Below, piece after piece: positions 19,001 to 28,939 of a DNA stretch of 64,000 nt. Made by a program: the position numbers and the translations under genes. The stretch's first letter is position 1. The number at the start of each line of letters is the position of its first letter. The notes under the pieces are model-generated. The model saw only the letters and a list, made by a program, of their open reading frames with translations. It was not told where the DNA came from and ran no database searches. Source of the stretch: Actinomycetota bacterium (GTDB taxonomy: Bacteria; Actinomycetota; AC-67); the NCBI GenBank assembly GCA_041658565.1, contig JBAZZY010000006.1, positions 47,281 through 111,280 of the forward strand. Direction: 5' to 3'.

Positions 19001-22000
19001 CAAGACCCTGGTCACCTATGACGTCAACGCCAAGGTCTCAAGTATCACTGCGCCCGAGTCGAGCGCGGGCGCCGCGCGCGCGCAGCGCACCTACGACTAC
19101 ACCGCGCCGACCGCGCCGGTGGTTCACGTCGCGGGCATCACCGAACCTCTTGGCTACAGCCGCAAGGTGACGCTCGATTCCTCGGGGCGCATGACCGAGG
19201 ACCGCGACCTCGCCGGGAAGGTGACGACCTACGTGTACGACTCGGCCGACCGTGTCGTGAAGACCACCGACCCGGCAGGCCTTGTTACGACCACGATCTA
19301 CGACGTTGAGGGTCGCCCGACGGACTCCTACGGTCCTGGCGCGGCAGGCGAGTTTGATGCGAACAACCGTTCCGCCACAGCGCCGCATTCGCAGACTTTC
19401 TACGACGAAGGCATTACCGGACTCGGTGCGGCATGGTGGGACAACCAGACCCTGTCGAGCACCCCGAAGGTCCACACCACGCTGTCGGCATGGCCGAACT
19501 GGGGGAGTGGTTCTCCGGCAACAGGAATTCCCGCAGACGGATTCTCGGGGCGCATCACCGGCGAGATCACCGCTGCGACCGCAGGGTCCTATGCGTTTTC
19601 CGCCGACGTCGATACCGACGACGGCGTGAAGCTGCTCATCGACGACCAGCAAGTGCTTGGCCGCTGGGGCGGCACCGGCACGCTCACCGGCTCGACGACC
19701 CTGACCCAGGGCGTGCACCGAATTCGCCTTGACTATCAGGACCAGACGGGCTCGGCCCGCCTGATCTTGTCGTGGACGCCACCCGGTAGCGGCGCCGTGC
19801 AGGTTCCGATGTCGGCGTTGGCCCCACGCTACGGCCTGGCGACCACGACCGTGGACCCCGACGGCAAGAAGACCCGCACCGAGTATCCAAACCCCGAACT
19901 GGGGCTCGCGACCGCGAGCGTCATCGATCCCGACGGTTTGGCGCTTCGCTCGACGACCACATTCGAGACCCTCGGGGTGGGATACCTCCGCCGTACGGCG
20001 CGCACGCTGCCCAAGGGCGCATCCACCCAGGTCTCCTACACCTACTACGGCGACACCGAGACTGCGACAAACCCGTGCCCGGGAGGTGGATCCGGGATTT
20101 CGCAGGCGGGAGCGCTCAAGACCACGACCGCGGCAGACCCCGACGCAGCGGGGCCGAAGACCCCGATCGTTCGCGAATACCGCTACGACGCGGCCGGACG
20201 ACAGGTCGCAAGCCGTGTGGTGGGCGACACCTACTGGTCGTGCACGACCTACGACGCGCGCGGCCGCGTCACCTCGAGTATCGACTCTGCGAACAAGACG
20301 ACAAGCATCGATTACTCCAACCCTCTCCAGGTCACTGCGACCTTCCCCAACTCCGCCGGGACCACGCGCACGACCGTGTCGAAGAACGATTGGACCGGCA
20401 AGTCGATCTCTTACACCGATGAGCACGCCACCGTCACGCGCACGATCTATGACCAGGCCGGTCGTCCCACCGAGACGTGGCGGCAGTTCTCAGGACAAAG
20501 CAATGCCAAGCTCACCCAGCTTGCCTACAGCACCTCGACCGGCCGGCTGGACTCGATCACCGAATACGCCTCGGGAACCGGCCGCACGACAAGCTTCACC
20601 TATGACGATGCCGGACGTCTGCTCGCCACGACGCGACCGAACGGAGTCGTCACCACCAACGCATACGACTCCTCGCGCGGGTGGCTGAACACGATCACGA
20701 ACAAGAAGAACTCGACCGAACTGTCGCCCTGGACCTACACCCGCAACGCCTCGGGCGACATCGCGAGCGAAGCAACGACCGGACGCACGCGCGCGTTCAC
20801 GTACGACGGGGCCGGGCGCCTGACGCGCACGGTGCAAGGTGCCGCGACGCGCAACTACTCCTACGACGCGAACACCAACCGTTGCTCGACCTCAACGACC
20901 TGCGACGGCAGCTACACCTACGACAACGCCGACCGCCTTACGGCCTCGCCGTTCGCCTCCGCCTACACCTACGACACCCACGGCAACCTGACGCAGGCCA
21001 CACCGTCGACCCAGCCCCCGGCAGGGAACTTCAGCCAGGCAGTCACCTTCGACGCATTCGCCTCCACAGCTTCGCAGTCATTCCCGATCACCGTTGGGCA
21101 GGCAGGCTCGGTTTCAGCGCAATACGCGTGGACGTCTTCGACGCCGGTGGGGCGCTCCGGCACACCGACTGGTTCGATTGCTGCGAGCGGTTCGGCATCG
21201 ACGCCGCTCATCGTGGATGGCGAGAGCTACGTGGCATCCTCGCTTTCATGGACCAAAGGCCAGCATCAGGTCTCCAGTTCCTTCTCGTCGAGCGTGACGG
21301 CAGGCGGAACCAAGTCCCACACCTTCGCCCCCGACGCCTCCGGAACGGTATCCGCAAGCGTGGATTGGTCCGGCTCGTCGACCTCGGGAACGTGGCCGGG
21401 AACTGTCGCCGCCTTGGGCGTATCCGAACGTACGATTACCGCAAGTGCGTCGGGAAACCTGACGGCGAGTCTGTCGTGGCCTTCGGCGATCCCGAACCCG
21501 GATCTTGACCTGTATCTTCTTGATGCCTCGACGCGCGCGGTGCTCGCGAGTTCCCTGGCCCTGACCGGTAACTCCGAATCCCTTTCCTACACCGTCCCGG
21601 GATCCGTCGGCTACTCCGCGCCCAAGGACTACATCTTGCAGGTCAAGGCCAAGACGACGGGATCTACGTTCACCCTGTCCAGCACCTGGCCGGTGACCGC
21701 CGACGTGGACCTTGAGATCTGGCGCGGCACGACGCTTGTGGCCTCCAGCTACTCCACGACCGCCAAGCCCGAGTCCGTCTCGGCCACGGGTCAGCCTGCG
21801 GGCACCTACACCCTCAAGATCCTCAGCAAGGACTTCTACGCCGGCTACAACGCCACGGCGAACTACCAGCAGCTCACCTACGCTGATCTCAGCTTCGCGC
21901 TCAAGGACCCCGGCGGCACCGCCGTGCGCTCGGTGCGAGGCTCTGCCGGATCGCTCTCGTTCACCTACCTCGCCGCCTCCGGCGGCGCCTACACCCTGGC

Positions 22001-24155
22001 GATCACCAACAACTCCTCAGACATCGCCGTTCCGACCTACTCGATGCCCTGGTCGACCACGACCCTGACCGACGACTCCGCGACGGGCTCCATCGCCGCC
22101 TCGGGGACGGCGACCAAACCCTTCACCGCCGATGGCTCCGGATACTCCTCGGCATCTCTCACCTGGACCAAGGGCCAGCACCAAGTCTCAAGTTCGTTCC
22201 CCTCCAGCGTGGGGGCCGGGGGGACCAACACCCACACGGTTTCTCCAGATGCCTCCGGGACCGTTTCGGCCACCCTGGATTGGAACGCCTCCACAACCTC
22301 GGGAAGCTGGGCAAGCAGCGTCGGGACCCTTGGGGTCTACGAGCGCACCATCACCGCAAGTGGCGCAGGGAACCTGCACGCCGGCGTCACTTGGCCCTCG
22401 GCCATCCCGAACCCGGACCTTGACCTTTATCTCCTGGACGCCTCAACGCGCGCGGTGCTGCGAAGCTCCGAGGCCCTGACCGGAAACTCCGAGTCCTTTG
22501 ACTACACCGTTCCCTCGATCACCTACCCCGCAACCCGCGACTACATCCTTCAGGTCAAGGCCAAAGCCACCGGATCCACCTTCACGCTATCCTCCACCTG
22601 GCCGGTGACCGCAAACCTTGATCTTGAACTGTGGCGAGGCTCGACCCTTGTTGCCTCGAGCTATTCCACTACGGCCAAACCTGAAGCTGTCTCGGCCGCC
22701 TCGGAGCCCGCGGGCACCTACACCGTCAAGGTGATCTCCACCAACTACTCCGCGAGCTATACGGCCGCCGCGAGCTATCAGCAGCAGGCGTATGCGAACC
22801 TGACGCTTCGCCTGAAGGACCCCGGCGGCTCCACGATCACCTCCACGTCGGGCTCGGCGGGATCACTTGCTCTGACCACAACGCTTGCCGCCCAAGGCAA
22901 CTACACCGCCGAGATCCAAAACGGCTCCGCCGATCTCGCCGTCCCGACCTACAACCTCGCCCTCACCTACCCGAAGTCCCACGCCGCCACGGCCAAGCTG
23001 GAGCTGAAGAACCCCTCGGGCGGCGTGGTCGCAACCGACCAAGGCACAAGCGCCCTCGCGTTCTCGCCCTCGGTCTCATCCGCCGGCACCTACACCTTGG
23101 TCGTCACCCCGCTCACCGGCGTGGGATCGGGAACGCTCACCGCGGGATACCCCGGACGCCCGGCCAAAGAAGTGATCACCTACGACGGCAACGATCACGC
23201 GACCTCGATCGACGACGGAACCAACACCACAACCGAAGTGCTGTCGCCCTCGGGCCGAGTGCTTCGGCGCACCGTCACCGACGACGCGACCGGCCAAGTC
23301 TCCGAAGACGTGATCTTTGGCTACGACTCGGGCTCGGATTCCCCGGCGTACTCGCGCCCCGTCGCAGGTGGCGCAACCACCACCTACATCACCGGCCCCG
23401 ACGGATTGCTCGTGATCGACACCGCGGGCACAGCGACCTACCCGATCCAAAACGGCCACGGGGACGTCGTCGGCACCACGGATTCGGCCGGAGCCTTCAC
23501 CGCGAACCCTGAAGCAGACGAGTTCGGGGTGGGAGCGCCACCGACGAATCGCCTCGGCTGGCTTGGGGGCAAGCAGAGGTTCTCAACCGGAGGCAACCTG
23601 GCGCTTGTGCGCATGGGCGTGAGGCTCTACGACCCCGCGCTCGGGAGATTCCTGGAGGTTGACTCGGTCGAAGGGGGCAGCGCCAACGACTACGACTATG
23701 TCGATCAGGATCCGGTCAACGACTTCGACCTCGCCGGCACTTTCGGCTGGAAGAAGATGTTCCGGAGGATCGGCCGTGGGGTCTCGGCGGTCGGCGGGGC
23801 GGCATGGCGTAATCGGAACACGATTCTGGGTGTTGCTGCACTTGTGGCCTATGCGTCTTGTCCGTTCACGGCGGGCGCTGGATGCGCCGTGGGTCAAGGC
23901 CTCAGCATCGCAGCGGCTGCCGACTCTGGAGTCTCGATGTTCGCAAACTGCACAACGCGTGGTGGACGCAGTCGATCGTGTAGGGATTCGGCGGTGTCGA
24001 CAATGCTGAACTTCGCGGCGGTAGCCGGCCCCGCGACTCGATCGTCCCGGGTCCTCCGCGCGAAACATCTCTTGGCGATGACTCGCTGGATGCGCGTGGC
24101 TGGTACCAACATCCGCTGGGGCGGCTTGATGCTCGGGATGAGGTGGGCCGCCTGA
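16008..24155 (+). CDS. Giant secreted RHS/YD-repeat protein, apparent double frameshift at the N-terminus
   Basis: From 16197 one frame is open to 24155, encoding about 2650 residues, but it lacks an export signal. Reading from ATG 16008, skipping one base in an eight-G tract and gaining one in a four-G tract, restores a good signal peptide (RNLRWLALALVVSLAT, then AVAA) joined to the big frame, about 2715 residues in all. Domains in order (nucleotides): DNRLRE-like region (16880-17400), FN3-like domain (17410-17735), PA14 domain (17890-18300), YD repeats, a second PA14 (19390-19810), more YD repeats, two copies of a 305-residue beta-rich unit (21168-22980), then the RHS core ending in DPALGRFLEVDSV (near 23640). 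About 137 divergent residues follow, with a hydrophobic run, as expected for a polymorphic toxin tip. Two small membrane-protein genes follow. Confidence 0.82.
16028..16035 (+). repeat. Run of eight G in the signal-peptide region of the RHS gene
   Basis: With eight G the frame from ATG 16008 stops ten codons in (TAA at 16038). With seven G it continues into the hydrophobic signal sequence. A run this long is a typical slippage site, either in cells (phase variation) or in sequencing. Confidence 0.6.
16192..16195 (+). other. Second frame break in the RHS gene at a run of four G
   Basis: The signal-peptide frame ends at TGA 16210. The large RHS frame has a stop at 16182 and is open from 16185. 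Five G here instead of four would join SPVDGEFSG to EKDGLTGAG without loss. The two discrepancies have opposite sign and cancel. Confidence 0.6.
21168..22980 (+). repeat. Tandem 915-bp repeat inside the RHS gene
   Basis: Two in-frame copies start at 21168 and 22083 with TGSIAASG and run in parallel through WTKGQHQVSSSF, SAIPNPDLDLYLLDASTRAV, TFTLSSTWPVTA and AVPTY. Each copy looks like two or three beta-sandwich domains of the kind found in pre-peptidase C-terminal regions. They are inserted within the YD-repeat shell. The copies are close in protein but differ at many silent sites, so the duplication is not very recent. Confidence 0.8.
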
Positions 24156-24406
24156 CCGCATTGGAGCAGTGGCTCGTGGGCATCCTGCTCTACATGGGTT
24201 TGATGCTGGCGCTGGCGCTGTGGTTGATCTTGTTTGGGGAAGGCAAGTCTGGTCTACGTCGGCTGTTTTCCGTAGAGATGACTGACCATCCCGAGTGGGT
24301 CAAGCTGTTGTTCGCTCATGTAACTTTCGCGGTTGCTCGCATCGTGGTTCCAGTCGCGTTATTGGGACTTGCGATCATCAGAGTTGCTCGATGGGTCGCG
24401 GGATGA
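24143..24406 (+). CDS. Small two-helix membrane protein, candidate immunity protein
   Basis: Protein of 87 residues with two long hydrophobic segments (about 11-31 and 58-82) separated by a basic and acidic loop. It is not assigned to a family. The GTG at 24143 lies 13 bases inside the end of the RHS gene, and GGATGAGG is just upstream, so the two are coupled. Position directly behind a polymorphic-toxin tip, with overlap, is what is known for cognate immunity genes; a membrane immunity protein would fit the hydrophobic tip. This role is inference. Confidence 0.55.
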   Translation: MGRLTALEQWLVGILLYMGLMLALALWLILFGEGKSGLRRLFSVEMTDHPEWVKLLFAHVTFAVARIVVPVALLGLAIIRVARWVAG

Positions 24407-24514
24407 TGTCTGGAAGAAACCTGTGCCAGAATGCTGCGGAAGTCGTGTCCCTCTGTTACCAGTGGGCGAGATCCGGCGTGCTACAGACCTCCCTGTAGTT
24501 CGGATAGGAGAACG

Positions 24515-24925
24515 ATGCACCTCACGCGACGTAGGGCACGGCTTCTTGCGGCTGCGGTGTTTGGCGAGGCTGTCGCTCTGGGGGGCGAAACGCTCCTCTT
24601 GGCACAATGGAGTGCGGTCTCTCTGCGGTTTGATTCCGGCGACCCCACCGCACCGTCTGGGGTGCCGATGTGGTGGTTGCTTTGGCGGGGCGGCGCGGTT
24701 GCGGCGTTTGCCATTGGGGCACTCGCCTTCTGGCTCCTCCCTTCGCGCCGATCACGGCCGCGTCTCGCGGCATGTCGGCTGGCAGTCGCCCTGAACATCG
24801 TGTTCTTCCTCCTCGTCGTAGGGAGTGCCTTGTTGGGGACGTTGGGTTTCTTTGGGCAACTGCCCTTGTTGGTAGCCTTGGGGCTCATCACGACCTTCGG
24901 CGTGCGGGTGATTCGGGCACGATGA
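24515..24925 (+). CDS. Small membrane protein of unknown function
   Basis: Protein of 136 residues with about four hydrophobic segments and a basic N-terminus (MHLTRRRARLL). The ATG at 24515 is chosen over 24431 because ATAGGAG lies five bases ahead and the extra 28 residues would be cysteine- and proline-rich without any pattern. It has fewer GCGC runs than its neighbours and sits in the region between the RHS gene and an IS remnant. A second immunity-like or orphan-tip companion is possible. An 18-base inverted repeat (CTACAG...CTGTAG, 24481-24498) precedes its start. Confidence 0.5.
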   Translation: MHLTRRRARLLAAAVFGEAVALGGETLLLAQWSAVSLRFDSGDPTAPSGVPMWWLLWRGGAVAAFAIGALAFWLLPSRRSRPRLAACRLAVALNIVFFLLVVGSALLGTLGFFGQLPLLVALGLITTFGVRVIRAR

Positions 24926-25209
24926 TGTGCGCGGTTCGCGGTTGAGCGGGCGTCTCGTGATGAAGCACATCTCCGAGTGCACACCTCGGGGTCTCGATCG
25001 GCTCCTGCGCCCTCACAGACTCTCATGCGTCATGGACCACCAGATGGGGGCCCTGCCAACGTATTGACAGCGCTCACGTAAATCTCCCCCTTCTGCTCAC
25101 TGAAACTCCCCACCCCCGGACTCCCGGTGCGACCTGGTTCCACCACGAAGAGTGGGGCTGCCCCAAGGCTGTTGGTGACTACGCCACCAGTCGAGAGGAG
25201 CCCCGCCAC
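24926..25209. other. Non-coding stretch, probably the left flank of an IS21-type remnant
   Basis: No credible gene is seen. From about 25070 the sequence contains two short direct copies of the type AAAYTCCCC (near 25079 and 25103), which resemble the repeated ends of IS21-family elements as I remember them. No complete inverted-repeat pair could be found, so the boundary is approximate. Confidence 0.35.
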
Positions 25210-25560
25210 ATGTTCACTCAGGAGGAGTCCGTGGAGGAACATGCCCTGGCGGCGCGCGGGTGGTCGATCACCTTGATCGCCCGCCACCCGGCCGCGACCG
25301 CAAGACGATCAGATCCCCATCCAATAGCAGCGAGAGGCCGGAACCCGCGTTCGCATCGACGATCCCTCGCCGCATTCGAGCCGTATCTTGCTCAGCGCTT
25401 CGCCGGTGATCCGCCCGTTCGCGCCCAGGCGTTCATGCGCGAGCGGGTGCCGCTGGGGTTCACCGCGAGCTATCAGACCCTGACACGCGAGATCCGCGCA
25501 CGAGGGCTGCGTCCACGCTGCGAGGCCTGCGCCGGCGGAACGTTTTCTCCGCGCCGCTAG
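25210..25560 (+). pseudogene. Decayed IS21-family transposase (istA) fragment
   Basis: The frame starts like an IstA transposase (MFTQEESVEEHALAARGWSI, then TLIARH) but then leaves the family pattern. The expected GRDRKTIR helix-turn-helix continuation is present in another frame at about 25290-25310, RVRIDDPSPHS in a third, and FEPYLAQRFAGDPP to RPRCEACAGG is back in the first. It stops after about 115 residues, with no catalytic DDE core and no istB helper. The insertion sequence is therefore dead by several frameshifts and a large deletion. IS remnants beside RHS genes are common and may mark past tip exchange. Confidence 0.7.
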
Positions 25561-25650
25561 GGCTTTACCTTATGTCCGTTTTGTAACTACACTGGACGGC
25601 GCGCGCCTTTGGAGCCCATTTCGCACAACAAGCGCGCAGGGAGACCACCG

Positions 25651-28233
25651 ATGAAAACACGTTTGATTGCCGTCCTCAGCGCCCTTGTCGTGGTCCTGAT
25701 CGGCCCCGGATCCGGCGCCGTCCCTCAGTCGTCGGACGCGGTGCGTGAAGTTCCGGTTCAAGCGGGCTCACCTTGGCCGTCTATGCGGCACGACCGCCGG
25801 AACACCGGGCGCAGTTCCATTCGCGCGCGCTATGAAGACGGCGACGCGCCGTGGGCGTTTCAGACCGGCAAAGGCATCTTCAGCGTTCCCGTGATCGACG
25901 CGGACGGGACCGCTTACTTTGGCTCGGCCGACCGCAACTTCTACGCCGTGGATTCCCAGGGACACGAAGCGTGGAGGTTCCAGACCGGAGAGGTCATCGA
26001 TTCCGCCGCCGTGCTCGGCGCGTACGACGAGGAGCTCGGCACCAGTCCGGTCACGTTCGGGTCGGGCGATTCACACGTGTACCACCTTCGCACCGGGGAG
26101 GTCACCGGCGACCGCGAAGTCTGGAAGTTCAAGGCGACCGCCCCACCGGGGGCCGGCCAGCAGGTGACGTGGTGGGAAGGCAACGTCGTCATGGGCTTCG
26201 ACGGCGAGTTCTACGCGGGCAACACCGGCGGGTCGATGTACGCGCTCAACCCCGACGGCACGCTCCGCTGGTCCTACCCCACCGACAACGCGATCTGGAC
26301 CGCAGCGGCGATCGGCAACGACGGGACCACCTATTGGGGTTCGCTGGACATGTCGGTGTACGCGCTGGACAAGGACGGCAAGTTGGTTTGGCGCTTACCG
26401 ACGCTCGGTTTCGTCGCGTCGTCGATCGTTCTTGGCAACGACGGAACCGCATACGTGGGTTCCTTCGACAGCAAGTTCTACGCGCTGGATGCCGCGACGG
26501 GCGTTCCGAAGTGGACGTTCCAAACCAGCGACCACATCTACAGTTCGGCCGCGCTGCTCGAGGACGACGCCGGCAACACGACGGCGATCTACATCGCCTC
26601 TGCCGACGGTTCGGTGTACGCGCTGAGCCCGTCGGGCGCGTTGCTGTGGCGGTACGACACCGGGGACGTCGTTCGCTCTTCGCCGTCCATCGGGCGCGCG
26701 CCCGATGGCGACGGGAACATCGTCTACATCGGCTCGTCCAACGGCAAGCTCTACGCACTCGACGCGCAGACCGGACGCCGTCGTTGGTCCTACGACGCGA
26801 CGCCGGACGACCCGATCTTGCGCGACCGTAACGACATGAACGGAGCGCCGGCCCTCGGCGCGACCGGCATCTACGCCACCGGCGAGCACGGGTACTTGGT
26901 CTACGTTCCCTACGACTACTGCTTGCACGCGACCGACGCGCGCTGCTCGACCGACCCTGGGGACGAGTTCGGCAACGATGTGGTTCGCACGTACTTCGTG
27001 ACTCCGGGTGGGAGCACCCTGCCCGGGGATCCGACGGACTCACCGGCCCCCGCAACGGTGATCAACGCCCGCCTCGTGGTACGCGAGGGCGGCGAGACCG
27101 TGGACGCGTCGATGCTTGCCGCTCCGCCGGCTCTTTCGGGCGAGAGTTTGGTTTCCACGTTCCCGGCATTCGACTTCACTGCGCAGATCTCGGGTGACGG
27201 CCACTTCGTTCACATCGCGCCGAATGGGTTTCTTGCGCCCGACACCGAGTACTCGGTGCGGATCGGTGGGAACTACACGACCGGTGGCCTTCCGGTCGGC
27301 AACTACGTCGTGGGCGGCACTACGGTGTCGCCGTTCAACGATGTGATCCGTTTCCGGACCGCGGCGTCCGCCGGCTCGCTGCCCCTGTCGGTCGGCACCA
27401 ATTCGGTGAGCGCCTTCGACATCCGGCGTCTTGCAGTTCCGATGCCGCCGCTGATCCCGAGCGTCAACCAGATCGGCTTCGACAGCTACGACTGGATCGC
27501 AGGTGTACTCGACATCGGCCCTCCCAACGCTGCCGGTGAGGGGAACTTGCTGATGTGGGTTGTCGGTACGAAGCACGTGGGCGGCCAGGCCGTGGTGGAT
27601 CCGAACGCGTACTTCTCGTTCCCGTTGGCGGGGCGCTACAAGGACGACTTCGTAATCCTGAACCAGCGAAACCTGACCCTGCCGTTCAGTTTCGGCGACG
27701 TCCCCATGCGACGCTTCGAGTTGCGCGGTCAGTTGGGTCAAGACCTTCGCGTCCGGTCCGGTGCGTCGCTGTATGCGGAAGTTACGTGCGCGGACGTTCC
27801 TTTCTACGGTCCGCTGTTGTACGTCACCGGTCTGTGCAACACCGAGGGCACACTGCCGGCGAGCGGCACGTTCATCACCGACGCGTACAACCCCAACGGG
27901 GCGGCAAACAAGCGACCTGAGGGACTCAGCGTTTCGCGCATGACCATCCAGCGTCCGACCCTCGTCCAGGAGGGCGTGGTCTCGGCGAAGTTGGTGCTCG
28001 CTCCCGGAGCGTCTTACCCGGCGAACTCGCATGTGGTGTCGGTGGTGTTGGCCGACGCGGCGACCGGTGAGATGGTGAGCATGGCCTACAAGGAGAACCT
28101 GCGCGTGATCGCGGGTGACGACGGCAATGTTTCGGAGGTCCGTCTCACGCTCCCTGCGGGGACGACGCTTCCATCTTGGGTGAAGGCGTACGTCGTTACC
28201 GACGTCTTCCCTTTGTACTCGCGTCTTCTGTAG
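25651..28233 (+). CDS. Secreted PQQ-like beta-propeller protein with C-terminal beta-domain
   Basis: Protein of 860 residues. The N-terminus is a Sec signal peptide (MKTRLIAVLSALVVVLIGPGS, cleavage near residue 25). Residues about 40-430 hold seven or so PQQ/WD-like blades of the type AYFGSADRNFYAVDSQG and TYWGSLDMSVYALDKDG, each with a tryptophan docking strand. The remaining half is beta-rich with Ig-like strands and no recognised catalytic motif. It probably binds ligands or scaffolds proteins outside the cell. The ATG at 25651 follows GGGAG; the frame open from 25609 adds 14 residues before the signal. An AT-rich stretch at 25570-25595 may hold the promoter. Confidence 0.78.
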   Translation: MKTRLIAVLSALVVVLIGPGSGAVPQSSDAVREVPVQAGSPWPSMRHDRRNTGRSSIRARYEDGDAPWAFQTGKGIFSVPVIDADGTAYFGSADRNFYAVDSQGHEAWRFQTGEVIDSAAVLGAYDEELGTSPVTFGSGDSHVYHLRTGEVTGDREVWKFKATAPPGAGQQVTWWEGNVVMGFDGEFYAGNTGGSMYALNPDGTLRWSYPTDNAIWTAAAIGNDGTTYWGSLDMSVYALDKDGKLVWRLPTLGFVASSIVLGNDGTAYVGSFDSKFYALDAATGVPKWTFQTSDHIYSSAALLEDDAGNTTAIYIASADGSVYALSPSGALLWRYDTGDVVRSSPSIGRAPDGDGNIVYIGSSNGKLYALDAQTGRRRWSYDATPDDPILRDRNDMNGAPALGATGIYATGEHGYLVYVPYDYCLHATDARCSTDPGDEFGNDVVRTYFVTPGGSTLPGDPTDSPAPATVINARLVVREGGETVDASMLAAPPALSGESLVSTFPAFDFTAQISGDGHFVHIAPNGFLAPDTEYSVRIGGNYTTGGLPVGNYVVGGTTVSPFNDVIRFRTAASAGSLPLSVGTNSVSAFDIRRLAVPMPPLIPSVNQIGFDSYDWIAGVLDIGPPNAAGEGNLLMWVVGTKHVGGQAVVDPNAYFSFPLAGRYKDDFVILNQRNLTLPFSFGDVPMRRFELRGQLGQDLRVRSGASLYAEVTCADVPFYGPLLYVTGLCNTEGTLPASGTFITDAYNPNGAANKRPEGLSVSRMTIQRPTLVQEGVVSAKLVLAPGASYPANSHVVSVVLADAATGEMVSMAYKENLRVIAGDDGNVSEVRLTLPAGTTLPSWVKAYVVTDVFPLYSRLL

Positions 28234-28256
28234 CGCGCGCCTGTTTTCGGCGCGCG
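28234..28256 (+). terminator. GC-rich hairpin after the propeller gene
   Basis: CGCGCGCC (28234-28241) and GGCGCGCG (28249-28256) form a perfect 8-bp stem with a seven-base T-rich loop, starting on the stop codon. There is no T tract, as is usual for high-GC hairpin terminators. Confidence 0.55.
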
Positions 28257-28290
28257 TGCGCTAGGGTCGCCCCACAAGGGAGGCCTCGAC

Positions 28291-28926
28291 GTGACTACGC
28301 AGAAGAAGATCGTGTACTGCTCCGGACCGCTGTTCAGTCCCGAGGAGATCGGCGGCATGACGGCGATCGCTGAAGCGCTCGAGGCTGCCGGGTACGAGAC
28401 GTTCTTGCCGCACCGCGACGGCATTGAGGCGTACGTGATGCGCTTCGCCTCCTCGGCGCTCGGTTCGCGACTGGTGCCGACCCGCCCGCTCGTCGATCGG
28501 GCGATCTTCGCCTTGGATGTGTTCCAGATTGCGGAGCGCGCCGACTGCCTGGTGTTCAACGTCAACGGACGCGTCCCCGACGAAGGCGGTGTCGCCGAGA
28601 CTGCGATCGCGTATGCAATCGGTACTCCGGTCGTGCTCTACAAGAACGATGCGCGCGCGCCCTTTGGGGGCGGGGATAACGCGATGCTGCTCGGCCTCAC
28701 TTCCGAGCGCGTGGTTGCGAAGGTTCCCGCGATCCCGGGTGCGGTCGAGCGCGCCGTTCGCGATGCGGCACGCCGTCCGTCCGCATGGTCGCCCGGGCTC
28801 ACATCGACGGTCGCGCTCGGGCGCAAGATCTGGAGCGTTCTCGAACCCGCAAACCGTCGCCGCGGACACAAGGAACCGTCCGACGTGGTAGCGCGCATCG
28901 TCGAGATTTGCGCGGCCGAAGTCTGA
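28291..28926 (+). CDS. Nucleoside 2-deoxyribosyltransferase-like protein
   Basis: Protein of 211 residues. KKIVYCSGPLFSPEE at the start, ADCLVFNVNGRVPDEGGVAETAIAYAIG in the middle and PVVLYKND afterwards match the nucleoside 2-deoxyribosyltransferase fold, where the glutamate of the GGVAETA helix is the nucleophile and the aspartate pair binds the sugar. The C-terminal third is extended and basic. Relatives cleave or exchange bases on (deoxy)nucleosides or nucleotides. The GTG start lies eight bases after AAGGGAGG. It is convergent with the drug-efflux operon. Confidence 0.75.
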   Translation: MTTQKKIVYCSGPLFSPEEIGGMTAIAEALEAAGYETFLPHRDGIEAYVMRFASSALGSRLVPTRPLVDRAIFALDVFQIAERADCLVFNVNGRVPDEGGVAETAIAYAIGTPVVLYKNDARAPFGGGDNAMLLGLTSERVVAKVPAIPGAVERAVRDAARRPSAWSPGLTSTVALGRKIWSVLEPANRRRGHKEPSDVVARIVEICAAEV

Positions 28927-28939
28927 GCGGCGCTGCGTT

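Noticed and set aside
21168..22980. CRISPR-like or satellite DNA repeat
   Set aside because: The repeat unit is 915 bp, in frame and protein-level; there are no short regularly spaced repeats.
25030..25287. Minus-strand 85-codon frame in the IS21 remnant
   Set aside because: It runs antisense to the IstA start and shows no family pattern.
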